64,000 nucleotides of DNA from Enterobacter dykesii (GCF_008364625.2 NZ_CP126604.1:2294001-2358000); one strand, 5' to 3'. Counted from the first letter of the stretch, positions 34,155-44,782 are shown. Numbers and translations are program-made. Notes: generated by a model not told the origin, from the sequence alone.

Positions 34155-37100
34155 TTACGCTTTCTCGATGTTGACCAGAAACGCCTTGTACTCCGGCGTT
34201 TGCGAGTTGGAATCGCCGACGTTTGGCGTCAGGGTGTTGGCGATGTAGCCTTTCTGCGCCACGCCCTCAAAGCCCCAGTGCAGCGGGATCCCGACGGTTT
34301 CCACCTGCTGGCCGTGCACGTTCAGCGACTGCAGGCGGCGGGTGACCACAGCCACCGCACGAATAAAGCCACGCTTGCTGCTCACCTTCACGCGGTCGCC
34401 GTTGGCGATGCCTTTCGCCTTCGCCAGCGTTTCGCTGATCTCCACAAACTGTTCCGGCTGCGCGATAGCGTTAAGCCGCGCGTGCTTGGTCCAGGTGTGG
34501 AAATGCTCGGTCAGACGGTAGGTCGTCCCTACGTACGGGAACTTGTCCTTTTTACCTAAGCGCAGGACGTCATCTTCGTAGATACGCACCACCGGGCTGG
34601 AGACCACGTTCGGATGCAGCGGGTTGGTGCCGAGCGGCGTTTCCATCGGCTCGTAGTGTTCCGGGAAAGGCCCTTCCGCCAGCTTGTTGAGGGCAAACAG
34701 GCGTCCCAGCCCTTCCGGCTGCATGATGAACGGCCCGGTGTTGCTGCCCGGCGCGGCGGTGCTGTAGTCAGGGATATCGTTCCCCGTCCACTTCGCCCCG
34801 TTCCACTGGATCAGCATACGTTTCGGATCCCACGGCCTGCCGTTTACGTCTGCAGACGCGCGGTTGTAAAGCACGCGACGGTTCAGCGGCCACGCCCATG
34901 CCCAGCCCAGCGTATTGCCCAGCCCGGACGGGTCGGCGTTGTCGCGGTTGGCCATCTGGTTGCCCTGCTCCGTCCAGCTGCCGGTGTAGATCCAGCAGGA
35001 CGACGCCGTCGTGCCGTCATCGCGCAGCAGCGCGAAGCTGTTCAGCAGCTGGCCTTTCTTCGCCACCAGGTTGCCGTTAGCGTCATAGAGATCCGCCAGC
35101 GCCACGCCGTTATTCTCCTTCGCGACTTCTTCAGACTCAGGACGATCGGGCTGCTTGTAGTGCCAGCCCATCTTCAGCAGCGGCTCAGCGCCCTTGCCGC
35201 CTTCGGTGCGGTACATTTCGCGCAGGCGATGGTAAATCCCGGCCAGGATTTCGCCGTCGTTACGCGCTTCGCCCGGCGCGTCCTGACCTTTCCAGTGCCA
35301 CTGCAGCCAGCGGCCGGAGTTTGCAATCGAACCGTCCTCTTCCGCAAAGCAGGTAGACGGCAGGCGGAACACTTCGGTCTGAATCGATGCTGGATCGACA
35401 TCGTTTGATTCCCCGTGGTTCTGCCAGAAGGTGGACGTTTCGGTCACAAGCGGATCGATAACCACCATGTACTTCAGCTTGCTCAGGCTGCGAACGACTT
35501 TGTTTTTGTCCGGGAAGGAGGCCACAGGGTTAAAGCCCTGGCAGATATACCCCGTGACGTCGCCCTTATCCATCATGTTGAAATACTTGATGACGTCGTA
35601 CGCCTGGTCCCACTTCGGCAGCCACTCAAAGCCCCAGTCGTTCTCCTTCTGTGCCGCATCGCCGTAGAAGGATTTCATCAGGCTGACGTAGAACTTGGGA
35701 TAGTTGCTCCAGTAGTTCACCTGATCCGGCAGCGTCGCTTTCGGCGTATTGGCCTCAAGATACGTTTGCAGATCGGCCTGCTTTTCCGACGGCAGCGTCA
35801 GGTAGCCCGGCAGGCTGGTGGAAAGCAGACCGAGGTCGGTAAGCCCCTGAATGTTAGAGTGCCCGCGCAGCGCGTTTACGCCGCCACCGGCCATGCCCAT
35901 GTTGCCGAGCAGCAGCTGGATCATCGCCATGGTGCGGATGTTCTGCGCGCCGACGGTGTGCTGCGTCCAGCCAAGCGCATACAGGAACGTGGTGGTTCTG
36001 TCGGCGGCGCGGGTGGAGGCCAGTACCTCACACACCTTCAGGAAGTCCGATTTCGGCGTGCCGCAGATGTTTTCAACCACGTCCGGCGTATAGCGGGAGA
36101 CGTGCTGCTTCAGCAGGTTCCACACGCAGCGCGGGTGCGTCAGGGTTTCATCCCGCAGCGCATAGCCGTTTTCATCGAACTGATAGTTCCAGGACGTTTT
36201 ATCGTACTGGCGTTTTTCGGCGTCAAAGCCGCTAAACAGCCCGTCATCGAAGGCAAAATCATCCCGCACCAGCAGGTTCGCGTTGGTGTAGTGCTTAACG
36301 TATTCCGCGTTAATTTTGTTGTTTTCGATCAGGTACAGCAGCACGCCGGACAGGAAAGTAATGTCCGTGCCGGAGCGGATTGGCGCATAGATATCCGCCA
36401 CCGATGCCGTACGCGTAAAGCGCGGATCGACGACGATAAGCGTCGCATCGTTGTTGTTTTTCGCTTCCATCGCCCAGCGGAATCCCACCGGATGGGCCTC
36501 CGCGGCGTTACCGCCCATCACCACCACGACGTTAGCGTTTTTGATATCAACCCAGTGGTTGGTCATCGCACCGCGACCAAATGTTGGAGCAAGACTTGCT
36601 ACCGTTGGTCCATGTCAGACGCGCGCCTGGTTGTCTACCGCCAGCATGCCGAGAGAGCGCACAAATTTTTGCGTCAGCATGCCGGTTTCATTACTTGCCG
36701 CGGACGCACACAACATCCCGGTGGAGAGCCAGCGGTTGACCGTTACGCCCTGCGCGTTCTTTTCAATAAAGTTGGCGTCGCGGTCGGCTTTCATTAATTT
36801 TGCAATACGGGAGAAGGCCTCGTCCCAGGAGATACGCTGCCATTTAGCTGAACCCGGCGCGCGGTATTCCGGGTAGCGCAGGCGGTTTTCGCTGTGAACA
36901 TAGTCCAGCAGCCCCGCCCCTTTCGGGCAAAGCGCCCCGCGGCTCACCGGATGATCCGGGTCCCCTTCAATATGGTAAATCGCTTCTCTGGCGTTCTTCG
37001 CGCCATCGCCCAGGCTATACATTAAAAGCCCACAACCTACGGAGCAGTATGTGCAGGTGTTACGGATCTCTTTTGCGCGCAGCAGCTTATAGTTGCGTGC

Positions 37101-37202
37101 CTGAGCCAGCGCCATTTTGGGAGCAAATCCCAGCATGGCTGCCGTTGTTCCGGCCATACCGCCCGCGCAGATTTTAAAAAATTGTCTGCGGCTGACGTCC
37201 AT
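34155..37202 (-). CDS. fdnG: Selenocysteine formate dehydrogenase-N catalytic subunit FdnG
   Basis: 1015 aa, E. coli length. Periplasmic molybdenum (bis-MGD) enzyme that oxidises formate for anaerobic nitrate respiration. It has a twin-arginine signal ([15 protein letters not shown]) and an N-terminal [4Fe-4S] site ([11 protein letters not shown]...CPKG). An in-frame TGA at 36615-36617 encodes selenocysteine at residue 196 (DNQARV-U-HGPTVA), followed by a SECIS hairpin. Reading this TGA as a stop would wrongly split the gene in two. The start is ATG 37200-37202 (MDVSRRQFF); sixteen extra upstream codons are not supported. Confidence 0.97.
36578..36617 (-). promoter_or_regulatory. fdnG selenocysteine insertion element (SECIS)
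   Basis: Minus-strand RNA after the TGA codon folds with the apex agcaagtcttgct: an agca/tgct stem with loop agtct. This is like the GGUCU-type loop of the fdhF and fdnG SECIS elements bound by SelB. Confidence 0.8.
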
Positions 37203-37264
37203 TGTTGTCCTCGTTTTCATATAAGACTTCGCGCCGCAAACTAACAGCAAAGCCCCTGTTTTTT

Positions 37265-37278
37265 TTGCGTCAAATCAA
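37265..37278 (-). promoter_or_regulatory. FNR-like site upstream of fdnG
   Basis: Minus strand ttgatttgacgcaa matches the FNR consensus TTGAT-N4-ATCAA at the left half and three of five bases at the right. It is centred about 70 bp from the start codon, as expected for a class II FNR site at -41.5. The E. coli fdnG promoter is FNR- and NarL-activated. NarL heptamers were looked for in the ccccctta-rich stretch upstream but are not convincing. Confidence 0.55.
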
Positions 37279-37423
37279 GGTCATCGGCCTTCACCCCCTT
37301 AATAGTCACCCCCGGAACCTTTAAATACCTCTTTTTGATTAACGGCTTAAGAGAATAATTGGCGACAGCGTCAGGATGAATGCGATACATTTTTGCTCTG
37401 ATTTTTATTGCAATGGCGAAGTA

Positions 37424-38302
37424 ATGGACAGAAAGAGAGCAACGCTTATTGGGCTGGCAGCAATACTGCTATGGAGCACCATGGTCGGCCTTATTCGCAG
37501 CGTGAGTGAGGGACTGGGCCCGGTAGGCGGCGCGGCGATGATCTACACGCTGAGCGGATTACTGTGTCTGGTGACGGTAGGATTTCCTGATATCAGGCGG
37601 TTTTCACCTCGCTATCTTATTGCCGGCAGCGTTTTATTTGTCAGCTACGAAATATGCCTGGCGCTGTCGCTGGGCTATGCCGCAACGCGATCGCAGGCGA
37701 TTGAAGTGGGCATGGTCAATTATCTTTGGCCAAGCCTGACCATTGTGTTTGCCATCTTGTTCAACGGGCAGAAATCGACCCTGTGGGTGATCCCCGGCTT
37801 AGCCGTCTCATTGCTGGGCGTCTGCTGGGTATTGGGCGGTGAACAGGGTTTACATCTTGATGAAATAACCCGCAATATCGTTTCCAGCCCGCTGAGCTAC
37901 GCGCTGGCGTTTGCCGGGGCATTTATCTGGGCCGCCTACTGCACGGTCACCAGCAAATTTGCGAAAGGACAAAACGGCATTACGCTGTTTGTTTTGCTGA
38001 CAGCGCTGAGCCTGTGGGTGAAATATTTCCTGAGCGATCAGCCCGAGATGGTGTTCACGCTTCCCGTGGTCGTGAAGCTCGTTATGTGCGGTATCGCGCT
38101 TGGGTTTGGTTACGCCGCATGGAATATTGGCATCCTTCACGGTAACGTCACGGTTCTGGCGGCCGTATCCTATTTTACCCCCGTCCTCTCCGCCGCGCTT
38201 GCCGCCGCAGTGCTGAGTTCGCCCCTCTCATTCTCGTTCTGGCAAGGCGCTCTGATGGTCTGCGCCGGGTCGTTACTCTGCTGGTACGCAACAAGAAAAT
38301 AA
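37424..38302 (+). CDS. yddG: Aromatic amino acid exporter YddG
   Basis: 292-aa drug/metabolite (EamA) transporter with ten predicted helices; crystal structure known for a homologue. It exports Phe, Tyr, Trp and, in Salmonella, helps methyl viologen efflux together with the neighbouring porin OmpD. Strongly conserved segments are SEGLGPVGGAA, ALSLGYAATRSQAIEVGM and FIWAAYCTVTSKFA. The start at 37424 (MDRKRATLIG) gives the E. coli length. It is divergent from fdnG, as in E. coli. Confidence 0.93.
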   Translation: MDRKRATLIGLAAILLWSTMVGLIRSVSEGLGPVGGAAMIYTLSGLLCLVTVGFPDIRRFSPRYLIAGSVLFVSYEICLALSLGYAATRSQAIEVGMVNYLWPSLTIVFAILFNGQKSTLWVIPGLAVSLLGVCWVLGGEQGLHLDEITRNIVSSPLSYALAFAGAFIWAAYCTVTSKFAKGQNGITLFVLLTALSLWVKYFLSDQPEMVFTLPVVVKLVMCGIALGFGYAAWNIGILHGNVTVLAAVSYFTPVLSAALAAAVLSSPLSFSFWQGALMVCAGSLLCWYATRK

Positions 38303-38315
38303 TGCTTCTCCAACG

Positions 38316-38337
38316 GCCGGGCGAATTTCAGCCCGGC
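38316..38337. terminator. Hairpin after yddG
   Basis: gccgggc / gcccggc, seven base pairs with an eight-base loop, 14 bases after the yddG stop. No T-run follows. Confidence 0.5.
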
Positions 38338-38932
38338 AACATAATTAACATAAATTTAAAGTGTGATCGCTCCTCAGAATATTTATCATAATTATCGTAT
38401 TTCCGTTTAAATTCGGTTTATATTTGGTGTCTTCTGTAAACGGTCGAAAAGATAATTGACACAAACTGACAACGTTGTGAAATTAATCAACCGCGAATAT
38501 TAACGCCATGGATAGCATTGAGTGCAATAATTCATTTGTGACGTGTTCATGGTAACATTCGCAATATACGTCGTAATTTACCCCTAACCTACTGTTATTA
38601 AGTCAAAACAGTAATAACAACCCCCTCAAAGCATCGACAACACCGAAATCTAACGCAATAGATTAAAACACGCAGAAATTATAGCGATAGCAATAGTCCC
38701 GCAGGATACATAATTATTAATCGTATGAAATTCGATCGCATTGTTTGAATAATCGCCTTTTCGCACGATCGAGATCACACTAATTGAAATTATCTCTAAT
38801 ATTTTGAAACTTATTATTGAAATAAGACTACGAGATTTTTAAAAATAGCATGCCATTGACGAGCAGCCTCGTTTAGAAATCGTTCACAGTGGTTCAGGAA
38901 ATACTCAAAAAAAATTATAAGGAACATTTAAG
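38338..38932. other. 595-bp AT-rich intergenic region upstream of the porin gene
   Basis: I see no ORF with a ribosome binding site here. It is markedly AT-richer than its surroundings, as expected for an H-NS-silenced or OmpR-regulated porin promoter. A CRP-like half-palindrome (agatcacact, about 38769-38778) is visible. An sRNA gene could sit here, since ompN and micC are neighbours in E. coli, but none can be shown by eye. Confidence 0.4.
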
Positions 38933-40042
38933 ATGAAACTTAAATTAGTTGCAGTGGCAGTCACTTCCATGCTGGCAGCAGGCGTTGTTAACGCTGCCGA
39001 AATTTACAACAAAGACGGTAACAAGCTGGATCTGTACGGTAAAGTAACAGGTCTGCACTATTTCTCTGATGACGCTGGCGCAGATGGCGATAAAACCTAC
39101 ATGCGTATCGGCTTCAAGGGCGAAACCCAGGTTAACGACCAGCTGTCCGGCTACGGCCAGTGGGAATACCAGATTCAGGGTAACAAAGACGAAGGCGACA
39201 ACCAGTCCTGGACCCGTGTGGCGTTTGCAGGTCTGAAGTTTGCTGAAGCAGGCTCCTTTGATTACGGTCGTAACTACGGCGTGATTTATGACGTGACCTC
39301 CTGGACCGACGTTCTGCCAGAATTCGGCGGCGACACCTACGGTGCCGACAACTTCCTGCAGTCTCGCGCAAACGGCGTTGCGACCTACCGTAACCAGGAC
39401 TTCTTTGGTCTGGTTGACGGCCTGAACTTTGCTCTGCAGTACCAGGGCAAAAACGGCAGCGTAAGCGGTGAAAACACCAGCGGTCGTAGCCTGCTGAACC
39501 AGAACGGCGACGGTTACGGCGCGTCCCTGACTTACGATCTGGGTGAAGGCTTCAGCGTGGGTGGCGCAATGTCCTCTTCACGTCGTACCGCTGACCAGAA
39601 TGCGGCTGGCGTATACGGTGAAGGCGACCGCGCTGAAGTGTACAGCGGTGGCGTGAAATACGACGCGAACAACATTTACCTTGCTGCGCAGTACTCTCAG
39701 ACCTATAACGCAACCCGCTTCGGTACCTCTAACAACAAGCGTACCGACATTTACGGCTTTGCAAACAAGGCGCAAAACTTCGAAGTTGTGGCTCAGTATC
39801 AGTTCGACTTTGGCCTGCGTCCATCCATTGCTTACCTGCAGTCCAAAGGTAAAGACATCGAAAACTTCGGCGACCAGGATCTGGTTAAATACATCGATGT
39901 TGGCACGACCTACTATTTTAACAAAAACATGTCCACCTATGTGGATTACAAAATCAACCTGCTCGACGACAACCAGTTCACTCGCCAGGCAGGCATCGGT
40001 ACCGACAACATCGTTGCGCTGGGTCTGACCTACCAGTTCTAA
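38933..40042 (+). CDS. General trimeric porin, OmpD/NmpC/OmpN type
   Basis: 369-aa outer-membrane 16-strand porin. Signal peptide [21 protein letters not shown]; mature start [17 protein letters not shown]. Constriction loop 3 is recognisable in [16 protein letters not shown], and the protein ends in the assembly signal LTYQF. The next-to-yddG position is that of Salmonella ompD, so it is probably the OmpD/NmpC orthologue. Assignment among OmpC, OmpD and OmpN needs a tree. Strong ribosome binding site (AAGGAACATTTAAG). Codon usage is the high-expression type. Confidence 0.9.
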   Translation: MKLKLVAVAVTSMLAAGVVNAAEIYNKDGNKLDLYGKVTGLHYFSDDAGADGDKTYMRIGFKGETQVNDQLSGYGQWEYQIQGNKDEGDNQSWTRVAFAGLKFAEAGSFDYGRNYGVIYDVTSWTDVLPEFGGDTYGADNFLQSRANGVATYRNQDFFGLVDGLNFALQYQGKNGSVSGENTSGRSLLNQNGDGYGASLTYDLGEGFSVGGAMSSSRRTADQNAAGVYGEGDRAEVYSGGVKYDANNIYLAAQYSQTYNATRFGTSNNKRTDIYGFANKAQNFEVVAQYQFDFGLRPSIAYLQSKGKDIENFGDQDLVKYIDVGTTYYFNKNMSTYVDYKINLLDDNQFTRQAGIGTDNIVALGLTYQF

Positions 40043-40056
40043 ATCTTGTCTGTACA

Positions 40057-40087
40057 AAAGCCAGCTGAATAAGCTGGCTTTTTTTTA
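40057..40087 (+). terminator. Rho-independent terminator after the porin gene
   Basis: aaagccagct / agctggcttt stem, loop gaata, then a T-run. Confidence 0.92.
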
Positions 40088-40097
40088 TCCGTCGCTT

Positions 40098-41042
40098 TTA
40101 CCCGGATGACGGCTCCCCGCTCGCCGCCCGACGCAGCCAGTTTTGCAGCAGCTTACCGTCCTCGGTCATCTCTGAATCTGAACGAACGCAGAGGTGATAG
40201 TCGCGCCCGTCATCAATGGGTAAGTCAAATATCTTCACCAGCTCGCCGCTCTCAAGATAAGGCGCGATCAGCGGCTCGCGCATCAGCGCGCAGCCCAGCC
40301 CGGCCTGCACGCCCGCCAGCGTCAACAGACCGTCTTCAAACAGAGGGCCGCTGCGCCGCAGAGATCGTTTTACCCCCTGCAGCAGAAACCACTGCGGCCA
40401 CGTGGTGCGCTCCTCATCATGCAGCAGCGGCATTTGCAGCAGTTGCTCAGGCGTGTCGATGTGGCCATGAATGCGCAAAAACGCGCGGCTGCACACCGGC
40501 ACCATCTGTCCGGAAATCAGCTTTTCGCTCTGATAGCCCGCCCACTGGCCGTTACCAAAACGAATCGACATATCCGACGCATCGCTCAGATAGTTACGGT
40601 GGTTGGCATACACTACGTTGATCTCGGTCTGCGGATTGGCACGCATAAAATCAGGCAGACGCGGGATAAACCACCCCATGCCAAAAAGTGGGATCAGGCT
40701 GATGGTGACCTGACGCGTTTGCGCCTGCTCTGCCAGATGCTCCGTTGCCTGGCGCAGCACGTTAAACGCCGCACGGATCGAGCGGTAATATTCCCGTCCG
40801 TGCTGGCTCAGCACCAGTCTGCGCCCCTGACGCTCCGTCAGCGGCATTTGCAGATACCCTTCGAGCACCTTGAGCTGATGGCTGACCGCCGACGGTGAGA
40901 TATCCAGCTCCTGCGCGGCAAGCGTGACGCTGCCCAGCCGGGCGATGGCCTCAAAGGCCCGGACGGCCCGAAGCGGCGGATCGTTTGCCAGACGGCTGTC
41001 TGCATACTCAGGCAAACCCACCGATTGTTCTGTTTTATTCAT
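40098..41042 (-). CDS. GcvA-like LysR-family regulator
   Basis: 314 aa. A GcvA-type N-terminus (PPLRAVRAFEAIARLGSVTLAA, split at FEAIARL) with the helix-turn-helix ELDISPSAVSHQLKVLEGYL is followed by a LysR effector domain. It is divergent from the branched-chain-type importer/hydrolase cluster starting at 41213. It is therefore the likely regulator of that cluster, perhaps sensing its imported thiazoline or carbamoyl amino acid (inference). Confidence 0.85.
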   Translation of the reverse strand: MNKTEQSVGLPEYADSRLANDPPLRAVRAFEAIARLGSVTLAAQELDISPSAVSHQLKVLEGYLQMPLTERQGRRLVLSQHGREYYRSIRAAFNVLRQATEHLAEQAQTRQVTISLIPLFGMGWFIPRLPDFMRANPQTEINVVYANHRNYLSDASDMSIRFGNGQWAGYQSEKLISGQMVPVCSRAFLRIHGHIDTPEQLLQMPLLHDEERTTWPQWFLLQGVKRSLRRSGPLFEDGLLTLAGVQAGLGCALMREPLIAPYLESGELVKIFDLPIDDGRDYHLCVRSDSEMTEDGKLLQNWLRRAASGEPSSG

Positions 41043-41212
41043 ATGTTGATTTCTTTAGGCTTTTCACCTTAATGCGAGATTACATTATTTTTATACAAAT
41101 CATAAAGATAAAGAAATAGCGGTTTATCATAAGAAATAATATATGTGTATTTTACAATTTAATTCATTTATTGGATGGTAGCCGCAGAAAGAAGACTTTG
41201 CGGGAACAGACG

Positions 41213-42163
41213 TTGGATACACTCATACAACAACTGATCAACGGTGTGATGCTGGGAAGCATTTACGCGCTGATCGCGCTGGGCTATACCATGGTGTATG
41301 GCATCTTGCGCATTATTAACTTTGCTCACGGCGATATTCTGATGGTCGGTGCGCTCACCACCCTTTCCGCCATTAACGCCCTGAACACTACCTTTCCTCA
41401 CATGCCGCTGCTGTTGCAGCTTGGCGTTGCCCTGGTGATTGCCATGGCCGTTTGCGCCCTGCTGGCAATGGCCGTGGAGCGCTTTGCCTATCGTCGACTG
41501 CGCAACGCCCCGCGCCTGGCACCGCTTATTTCGGGTATCGGCGTCTCGGTCCTGCTGCAAACCGTGGCGATGATTATCTGGACGCGCAACCCGCTGATGT
41601 TCCCGCAGATCCTGCCCATGGAACCGATCGCCGTGACGTCAGGAAGTGAACAGCATCCCCCCGCCATTGTGACCGTCACCGGCATTGTTACCGTGGCGCT
41701 GGCGCTTGCGGTGATGACAGGGCTATGGCTGCTGGTGGAATACACCCGCCTGGGCCGCGGCATGCGCGCCGTGGCGGAAAACCCGCGCGTGGCCACGCTG
41801 ATGGGGGTTAACCCCAATGCCATTATTACCCTGACGTTCGCCATTGGCGGCGTATTTGCCGCGCTGGCAGGCGTCATGATGGCCAGCAACTACGGCAACG
41901 CCAGCTTCTCGATGGGCTTTTTGCCCGGGATCAAAGCCTTTACCGCCGCCGTGCTGGGAGGCATTGGTAACATTCGTGGCGCAATGATTGGCGGGATCCT
42001 GCTCGGCATTATCGAAGCGCTGGGCGCAGGCTACCTGGGTGAACTGACCCACGGCGTCTTCGGCAGTAACTATCAGGACGTCTTTGCCTTCATGGTCCTA
42101 ATTCTGGTGCTGGTCTTCCGTCCGGCAGGCCTGCTGGGCGAGCGCGTAGCGCACAGGGCGTGA
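41213..42163 (+). CDS. Branched-chain-type ABC permease (LivH family)
   Basis: 316-aa inner-membrane permease. LivH landmarks are LGSIYALIALGYTMVYGI, INFAHGDI and GIKAFTAAVLGGIG. The start was placed at TTG 41213 (DTLIQQLINGVMLG), preceded by GGGAACAGACG, because it matches the LivH N-terminus; an alternative TTG at 41171 adds 14 residues. First gene of a seven-gene operon with overlapping or closely spaced genes. Substrate is inferred from the two hydrolases at the operon end. Confidence 0.85.
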   Translation: MDTLIQQLINGVMLGSIYALIALGYTMVYGILRIINFAHGDILMVGALTTLSAINALNTTFPHMPLLLQLGVALVIAMAVCALLAMAVERFAYRRLRNAPRLAPLISGIGVSVLLQTVAMIIWTRNPLMFPQILPMEPIAVTSGSEQHPPAIVTVTGIVTVALALAVMTGLWLLVEYTRLGRGMRAVAENPRVATLMGVNPNAIITLTFAIGGVFAALAGVMMASNYGNASFSMGFLPGIKAFTAAVLGGIGNIRGAMIGGILLGIIEALGAGYLGELTHGVFGSNYQDVFAFMVLILVLVFRPAGLLGERVAHRA

Positions 42164-42171
42164 GGGAAACA

Positions 42172-43278
42172 ATGACAACGCTTCAACTACAAACCCCGGC
42201 GGCGACGGGCAAATTCTGGTCAGGCATGGTCCTGTTCTGCCTCGCGCTGCTGGTTGCCCCCGTAGTGGCCACGCAGCTTGGCGGCAACTACTGGGTGCGC
42301 GTTATCGACTTCGCCCTGCTCTACATCATGCTGGCGCTGGGGCTTAACATTGTGGTGGGCTATACCGGCCTGCTGGATATGGGGTTTATCGCCTTTTACG
42401 CGGTCGGCGCCTATCTCGCCGCGCTGATGGCCTCGCCACACCTGCTGGAGGTTTTCCCGATCCTCAACGTCTGGTTCCCGGACGGGCTGCACACCTCATA
42501 TCTGCTGATTATTCCGCTGGCGGCGCTCGTCGCTGCGGTCTGCGGCATTTTACTGGGTGCTCCCACGCTGAAGCTGCGCGGGGACTACCTGGCGATAGTG
42601 ACCCTCGGCTTTGGCGAAATCATCCGCATCCTGATGCGCAACCTCGACCGTCCGGTGAACATCACCAACGGTGCAAAGGGCATTACGGGGGTGGATACGC
42701 TGAATCTGTTCGGCCTGAAGTTCAGCGGCGTATACCACTGGTTTGGTTTCAAAGTGCCCGCCCTGTGGCTGTGGTACTACCTGCTGATGCTGGTGATTGT
42801 GGCGATTATCTTTGTCTGCCTGCGCCTGCAGCATTCCCGTATTGGCCGCGCCTGGCACGCCATCCGTGAAGATGAGGATGTGGCCCGCGCGATGGGCATC
42901 AACGTGCGTAACTATAAGCTGCTGGCCTTTGCGATGGGTGCCTCTTTTGGCGGCGTGGCGGGAGCCCTGTTCGGCGCGTTTCAGGGCTTTGTCTCCCCGG
43001 AATCCTTCACGTTACAGGAATCCATTGCCGTGCTGGCGATGGTGGTGCTGGGCGGGATGGGACACATTCCGGGCGTGATCCTCGGCGCGATACTGCTTAC
43101 CGCCCTGCCAGAACTGCTGCGCAGTCAGGCAGCCCCGGTTCAGCAGGCGATGTTCGGTACGGTATTGATTGACCCGGAAGTGCTGCGTCAGCTGTTCTAC
43201 GGCCTGGCGCTGGTGCTGGCCATGCTGGTGCGTCCTGCCGGGATCTGGCCGGTACGCCACAAGGAGGTGAATACATGA
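42172..43278 (+). CDS. Branched-chain-type ABC permease (LivM family)
   Basis: 368-aa second permease. LivM landmarks are LGLNIVVGYTGLLDMGFIAFYAVGAY (read in two parts: LGLNIVVGYTGLLDMG and FIAFYAVGAY), LRGDYLAIVTLGFGEI and VLGGMGHIPG. The start ATG at 42172 has GAGGGAAACA upstream. Its stop overlaps the ATPase start (ATGA). Confidence 0.88.
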   Translation: MTTLQLQTPAATGKFWSGMVLFCLALLVAPVVATQLGGNYWVRVIDFALLYIMLALGLNIVVGYTGLLDMGFIAFYAVGAYLAALMASPHLLEVFPILNVWFPDGLHTSYLLIIPLAALVAAVCGILLGAPTLKLRGDYLAIVTLGFGEIIRILMRNLDRPVNITNGAKGITGVDTLNLFGLKFSGVYHWFGFKVPALWLWYYLLMLVIVAIIFVCLRLQHSRIGRAWHAIREDEDVARAMGINVRNYKLLAFAMGASFGGVAGALFGAFQGFVSPESFTLQESIAVLAMVVLGGMGHIPGVILGAILLTALPELLRSQAAPVQQAMFGTVLIDPEVLRQLFYGLALVLAMLVRPAGIWPVRHKEVNT

Positions 43279-44042
43279 GTCTGTTAACCGTACGCAACAT
43301 GTCAAAACGCTTCGGCGGGCTTACCGCCGTGGATGACGTTTCGATCGCCGTGAACAAGGGCGAGATCTACGGCCTGATTGGTCCTAACGGGGCGGGAAAA
43401 ACCACCTGTTTTAACCTGATCACCGGGCTTTATCCGGCGGACAGCGGTGAATTTTCCATTGCCGATAAGCCCTATTTTCCAAAGCACATTGAGAAAGTCA
43501 CCGCCGCCGGGATCGCGCGCACCTTCCAGAACGTGCGCCTCTTTAACGACATGTCGGTGCTGGAAAACGTGATGGTAGGTCGCCACGTGCGCACCCGTAA
43601 CGGCCTGTGGGCCGCGCTGAGCCGTCACAAACGCGCTCGCGAAGAGGAGAAGCAGACCCGGGAGCTGGCCTGGCACTGGCTGGAGTACACCGGCATTGCC
43701 AAGTTCGCCCACTACCGCGCCTGCGATCTGGCGTATGGCCATCAGCGCCGTCTGGAGATTGCCCGCGCGCTGGCAACGGATCCGCTGCTGCTGGCGCTGG
43801 ACGAACCCGCCGCCGGAATGAACGCAGCGGAAAAAGTGGCGCTCGGCGAGCTGCTTATCCGACTGCGCGATGACGGCAAAACCCTGCTGATGATTGAACA
43901 TGACGTCAAGCTGGTGATGGGCATCTGCGATCGCCTGACGGTGCTTGATTACGGCAAAACGCTCGCCAGCGGCACGCCGGAGAGCGTGCGTCGCGACCCG
44001 GCAGTGATCGCCGCCTGGCTTGGAGGCAACGCCCATGTCTGA
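43275..44042 (+). CDS. Branched-chain-type ABC ATPase (LivG family)
   Basis: 255 aa. Walker A GPNGAGKTT, the LivG-specific RTFQNVRLF, a variant signature (LAYGHQRRLEIARALA in place of LSGGQ) and Walker B LLALDEPAAGMN. The signature variant is normal for LivG. It overlaps the neighbours at both ends. Confidence 0.9.
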   Translation: MSLLTVRNMSKRFGGLTAVDDVSIAVNKGEIYGLIGPNGAGKTTCFNLITGLYPADSGEFSIADKPYFPKHIEKVTAAGIARTFQNVRLFNDMSVLENVMVGRHVRTRNGLWAALSRHKRAREEEKQTRELAWHWLEYTGIAKFAHYRACDLAYGHQRRLEIARALATDPLLLALDEPAAGMNAAEKVALGELLIRLRDDGKTLLMIEHDVKLVMGICDRLTVLDYGKTLASGTPESVRRDPAVIAAWLGGNAHV

Positions 44043-44754
44043 ATTACTGAAGGTTGAACGTGTGGACGTGCATTACGGCGGCATTCAGGCCGTACGCGAT
44101 GTCTCTTTTACCCTGCACGGGGGCGAACAGGCTACGCTGATCGGCGCTAACGGCGCGGGGAAAAGCTCCACCGTGCGCGCCATTACCGGGCTGGAAAGCT
44201 TTAGCGGCCGTATTGAATTCAACGGTAAAGCGGTGCGTAAGCACAGGCCCGAAACCCTGCTCCGTGACGGTCTGGTGATGGTCCCGGAAGGCCGGGGGAT
44301 CTTCTCCCGAATGACGGTGCTGGAAAACCTGCAGATGGGCGCCTGGCTCAGGCGTGACGCTGTCACAATTAAGCGCGAGATGAACGAGATCTTCGAGCGC
44401 TTCCCGCGCCTGGGCGAACGCCAGCATCAGCTCGCCGGCCTGCTGTCCGGCGGTGAGCAACAGCTGCTGGCCCTTAACCGCGCCCTGCTCAGCCGCCCGC
44501 GCCTGCTGATCCTCGACGAACCCTCGATGGGCCTTGCCCCGAAGATGGTCGAGAACATTTTTGCCGTCATTGCCGGCCTGCGCGAGCGCGGCGTTGCCCT
44601 GCTGCTCATCGAACAAAACGCCCGTCTCGCGCTGGAAGTCACCGACAGCGCGTGGGTGATGGACAGCGGCAGCATTGTCCATCACGGCGAATCGAAAGCG
44701 CTGCTCAATGACGACCAGATTGCACAGATTTATTTGGGCGAGATGCCCGTTTAA
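44035..44754 (+). CDS. Branched-chain-type ABC ATPase (LivF family)
   Basis: 239 aa. Walker A GANGAGKSS, LivF landmark VPEGRGIFSRMTVLENL, signature LSGGEQQ, Walker B LLILDEPSMGLAP. Start at 44035 (MSELLKVERV), eight bases inside the end of the LivG gene. With LivG it powers the importer. Confidence 0.9.
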   Translation: MSELLKVERVDVHYGGIQAVRDVSFTLHGGEQATLIGANGAGKSSTVRAITGLESFSGRIEFNGKAVRKHRPETLLRDGLVMVPEGRGIFSRMTVLENLQMGAWLRRDAVTIKREMNEIFERFPRLGERQHQLAGLLSGGEQQLLALNRALLSRPRLLILDEPSMGLAPKMVENIFAVIAGLRERGVALLLIEQNARLALEVTDSAWVMDSGSIVHHGESKALLNDDQIAQIYLGEMPV

Positions 44755-44782
44755 CAACACCAGCCAACATCAGGGAAATACA

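Noticed and set aside
36615-36617. Apparent premature stop splitting fdnG into two genes or a pseudogene
   Set aside because: The TGA sits at the known selenocysteine residue 196 with a SECIS-like hairpin after it, and both halves align end to end with FdnG.
35415-36797. Long plus-strand ORF (460 codons) opposite fdnG
   Set aside because: It is antisense to a certain gene, has no ribosome binding site or family resemblance, and is explained by GC-rich codon structure.
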